Origin: an uncultured Hyphomicrobiales bacterium
Lineage (GTDB): Bacteria; Pseudomonadota; Alphaproteobacteria; Rhizobiales; Beijerinckiaceae
DNA: 8,421 bases
Direction: 5' to 3'
NCBI GenBank assembly: GCA_903916165.1
Contig: CAIWVR010000356.1
Location: 1 to 8,421 of the forward strand
Shown: positions 6,639-8,421 of the stretch, one piece after another
Position numbering within the stretch: the first letter of the stretch is position 1
Layout of the letters: each line of letters begins with the position of its first letter
The notes under the pieces: model-generated
Told to the model about the DNA's origin: nothing
The model's database searches: none
Seen by the model: only the letters and a program-made list of their open reading frames with translations
Translations under genes and position numbers: made by a program

Positions 6639-7118
6639 CTATGTAAACCTGCCCGAAGTCGTCTTGTAAGCACATGCTGGCTTGTGAAGTGAATTCACGC
6701 CAACATAAGGAGCTAATGAACCCGGAATCGTGTAGTTGATACCAGCGGTTGAATAAGGTGCCTGAACACCAAGCGCAAAAAGAGGATAGTTGGTGGCAAA
6801 GCTCCATCCGAAGCCTGCTTCACCCTGAACATCACAGCTACCAGCCAACCCCATCGCCCGGAACGTTGGCATCGTCCAAGCCTTGCTATCAAGCGGAATA
6901 GCGACATCAAACTTGGCACCCGTCACGTTCGACGTGCGGTTCGACTGTGTGGTGCGAACGCCCAAGACGAGCTCGGGTCTGGAGGCTCCAAAATTCCACT
7001 GGATACCACCAAATGCAACAGTCTCGCTTCTCTTATGAAGCGTGGTCACGGTTGTTCCCGCTTGCGCTTGAACACCAAAAACGGAGAGCAGAACGGCTCC
7101 AATCAAGAGTTTCTTCAT
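6639..7118 (-). CDS. Small secreted protein of unknown function
   Basis: This 159-residue protein begins with a clear Sec signal peptide: MKK, a hydrophobic core (LLIGAVLLSVFGV) and a probable cleavage site after AQA at residue 20. The mature part of about 139 residues is rich in alternating hydrophobic and small or polar residues with glycines (VAFGGIQWNFG, LVLGVRTTQ, GEAGFGWSF, FALGVQAPYS), which suggests beta strands, perhaps a small outer-membrane barrel or periplasmic beta protein. Two cysteines (95 and 149) could form a disulfide. I do not recognise the family. The frame runs upstream to 7175, but the ATG at 7118 is chosen because GTGAGG lies just upstream with good spacing and the signal peptide starts there. 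It converges with the desaturase gene; a functional link through the envelope is possible but not shown. Confidence 0.78.
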   Translation of the reverse strand: MKKLLIGAVLLSVFGVQAQAGTTVTTLHKRSETVAFGGIQWNFGASRPELVLGVRTTQSNRTSNVTGAKFDVAIPLDSKAWTMPTFRAMGLAGSCDVQGEAGFGWSFATNYPLFALGVQAPYSTAGINYTIPGSLAPYVGVNSLHKPACAYKTTSGRFT

Positions 7119-7164
7119 AGCTTGCCTCACTGTACAAAACTCGTCACGAAAGACTAATATTAAC

Positions 7165-7194
7165 ACTTTATTCACGATTCAGGGCGATTGACAA
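7165..7194 (-). promoter_or_regulatory. Possible sigma-70-like promoter for the small secreted-protein gene
   Basis: On the minus strand TTGTCA (7194-7189) matches five of six bases of the -35 consensus and TAAAGT (7170-7165) four of six of the -10, with an 18-base spacer in AT-rich DNA. The position, about 50 bases upstream of the start codon at 7118, is suitable. The match is only moderate. Confidence 0.3.
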
Positions 7195-7309
7195 GCTATC
7201 ATTTAATAAAGCTGACCATTGAGTCGCCCCTTAGCCACGGCGACCACTGATTGAATTCGCTGCCAGCGCCATAGGTTTCGTAATAAGTTACAATCGTACA
7301 ATTATTGTT

Positions 7310-7342
7310 CCGCTCACTGCGCGCTGGGCAGGTGGATGACCA
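7310..7342 (+). repeat. Right copy of the 33-bp direct repeat
   Basis: This is the same orientation and sequence as 5613-5645 apart from two mismatches. Immediately after it begins sequence homologous to an ABC substrate-binding protein; before it the DNA is AT-rich and unrelated to what precedes the left copy. It is therefore the right boundary of the low-GC block and the breakpoint of the truncated gene. Confidence 0.85.
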
Positions 7343-8067
7343 TGTCGCAATGGAGTGCAGCGCATAACATCAAGACGGTTGTGACGCTTGTCTCCGATTA
7401 TGGCCCCGGCCACGATTCGGAAGCTGCCCTCAAGGCCGATTTCGAGGGTCGCGGCGGCAAGGTGATGGAGACGCTGCGGGCTCCGGTCACCAACCCCGAA
7501 TTTGCGGCCTATCTGCAGAGAGCCAAGGACCTCAAGCCAGATGCCCTGTTTCTGTGTGTTCCCTCTGGCCAGGGCGCGAATCTCATGAAGCAGGTGATCG
7601 AGCGGGGGCTGGCTGCCGATGGCATCAAAATCATCGGTACGGGCGATGTCACCGATGATGACCAGATCGACAGTATGGGCGATGCGCTGATCGGCATGGT
7701 CACCTCGCATCATTATTCTGCGGCCCATGCCAGCCCCGAGAACAAGGCCTATGTTGCCGCTTTCCAGAAGGCCAATAATAATATGCGGCCTAATTTCATG
7801 TCGGTGGGCGGCTATGATGGCATGGCGGCCATCTACAAGGCGCTCGACGCAACAAAGGGTGACACAGACGCCACCAAATTGATGGAAGCCATGAAGGGAC
7901 TTGCCTGGACAAGCCCGCGCGGTCCGATATCCATCGATCCAGAAACCCGGGACATTGTGCAGAATGTTTATATTCGCGAGGTGCAAAAGATTGACGGCCA
8001 GCTTTGGAACATGGAGCTGGCAACCGTCGCTCACATGAAAGACCCGACACACGGAACGGGCAAATGA
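7336..8067 (+). pseudogene. 5'-truncated branched-chain-amino-acid-type ABC transporter substrate-binding protein
   Basis: The 243-residue frame is the C-terminal part of a type-1 periplasmic binding protein of the LivJ/LivK-like family, which delivers amino acids or other small acids to an ABC importer. Family stretches are TLVSDYGPGHD (17-27), FLCVPSGQGANLMKQ (72-86), GTGDVTDDD (101-109), FMSVGGYDGM (154-163) and SPRGPISIDPETRDI (193-207). Complete members have close to 400 residues; here the signal peptide and roughly the first 130-150 residues are missing, so it can be neither exported nor fold a full two-lobed site. Homology appears to begin at about TMSQW (residues 2-6), exactly where the direct repeat ends. 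The ATG used here lies inside the repeat and is probably not an authentic start. The remaining frame has no stops or shifts, so the truncation may be recent. No transporter partners follow within the window. Confidence 0.85.
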
Positions 8068-8117
8068 AACTATCACCCCAGCCGAGCTGGTTCGGGAGAT
8101 CTGAACAGCCGCGATAA

Positions 8118-8421
8118 GTGAGACATCTGCCTGAACGCGGTAAAGCGCCGACGCCAGAGGAGATCGTTCGCAAACGACCCTGCCAAAACCAATGCCCGGG
8201 CTGCAAGGCGAAACGGGCCCTGCTGCTCTTTAAAATTCGACAGACTCAGCAATCAAATGCGCATCGTCTTGGCATCATCCAAGACGGTCAAAATGAGATC
8301 TTTTCAGCAATCAGGGGTGGGAAGCATTGGAAGGAGATCATGAAGGCAAGCGCGGCGACGCGCCGGGCTCAGAACTCTCCTTTTGAGACTCCATCTGGAT
8401 CATCCTCTCGAGCGCGAATAC
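8118..8421 (+). other. Unidentified open frame running off the right edge
   Basis: A frame without stops runs from a GTG at 8118 (a TAA precedes it) to the window end, about 101 codons. Its first residues, GKAPTPEEIVRK, recall the N-terminus of IS3-type orfA transposases, but the next residues (RPCQNQCPGCKAK) do not. An in-frame ATG at 8340 is preceded by a good Shine-Dalgarno AAGGAG (8331-8336) and would start MKASAATRRAQNSPFETPSG, of unknown identity. Either a gene begins at 8340 or the frame is chance; the visible part is too short to decide. No other gene is seen in 8068-8421. Confidence 0.3.

Larger units (their letters stand above)
5646..7309. other. Low-GC block between the two direct repeats (candidate acquired cassette)
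   Basis: The 1,664 bases between the repeats hold the desaturase-family gene and the small secreted-protein gene and are visibly AT-richer than the rest; hand-counted lines gave 37% (5941-6000) and 52% (6181-6240), against 60% in a line of the SulP gene (1201-1260). A direct repeat at each end plus a base-composition break suggests one acquired unit. There is no transposase or recombinase inside and no terminal inverted repeat was seen, so the mechanism is unknown. Confidence 0.4.

Noticed and set aside
7288..8076. Long minus-strand open frame (262 codons) over the truncated binding protein
   Set aside because: It is antisense to a clear LivJ/LivK-like sequence, has no family motifs, and its composition mirrors the real gene.
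1..8421. CRISPR array, tRNA or rRNA genes
   Set aside because: No regularly spaced repeats were seen (the only notable repeat is a pair 1.7 kb apart), and I recognised no tRNA cloverleaf or conserved rRNA stretch by eye.

Overview
The window looks like accessory, decayed DNA from a proteobacterial chromosome or plasmid, most likely an alphaproteobacterium. This is inferred from the high GC of the main genes (about 60% in hand-counted lines of the SulP gene) and from the style of the solute-binding proteins; it is not proven. No rRNA, tRNA or CRISPR array was seen.

Layout, left to right. The left edge holds the last 45 codons of a protein ending in a PEIDG motif, a short hydrophobic stretch and a basic tail, which resembles an exosortase sorting signal. 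It is followed by the degraded C-terminal part of a tyrosine recombinase (minus strand, best match 166-264). Next is a complete minus-strand gene for a SulP anion transporter fused to a STAS domain and a cyclic-nucleotide-binding domain (562-2727), with two adjacent palindromes upstream. A 479-base gap leads to a plus-strand membrane protein of unknown function (3207-4043). A second tyrosine-recombinase remnant (4112-4320, minus strand), broken by a frameshift and a stop, abuts the stop codon of an NMT1/THI5-like ABC substrate-binding protein (4321-5253, minus strand).

The right part contains a lower-GC block (about 5646-7309) bracketed by two 33-bp direct repeats that differ at two positions. 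The block carries a fatty-acid-hydroxylase/sterol-desaturase-family membrane enzyme (5764-6570, plus) and a small secreted protein (6639-7118, minus). The two genes converge on one bidirectional terminator. Directly after the right repeat comes a branched-chain-amino-acid-type ABC substrate-binding protein lacking its signal peptide and N-terminal part (7336-8067). The window ends in an unidentified open frame.

How the genes relate: no operon is evident, and the substrate-binding proteins have no permease or ATPase partners here. The two integrase remnants, the truncated binding-protein gene and the repeat-bracketed low-GC block together suggest repeated insertion and deletion. The best candidate for something undescribed is the repeat-bracketed two-gene block. 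I see no convincing evidence for a new multi-gene system such as a defence or biosynthetic cluster.
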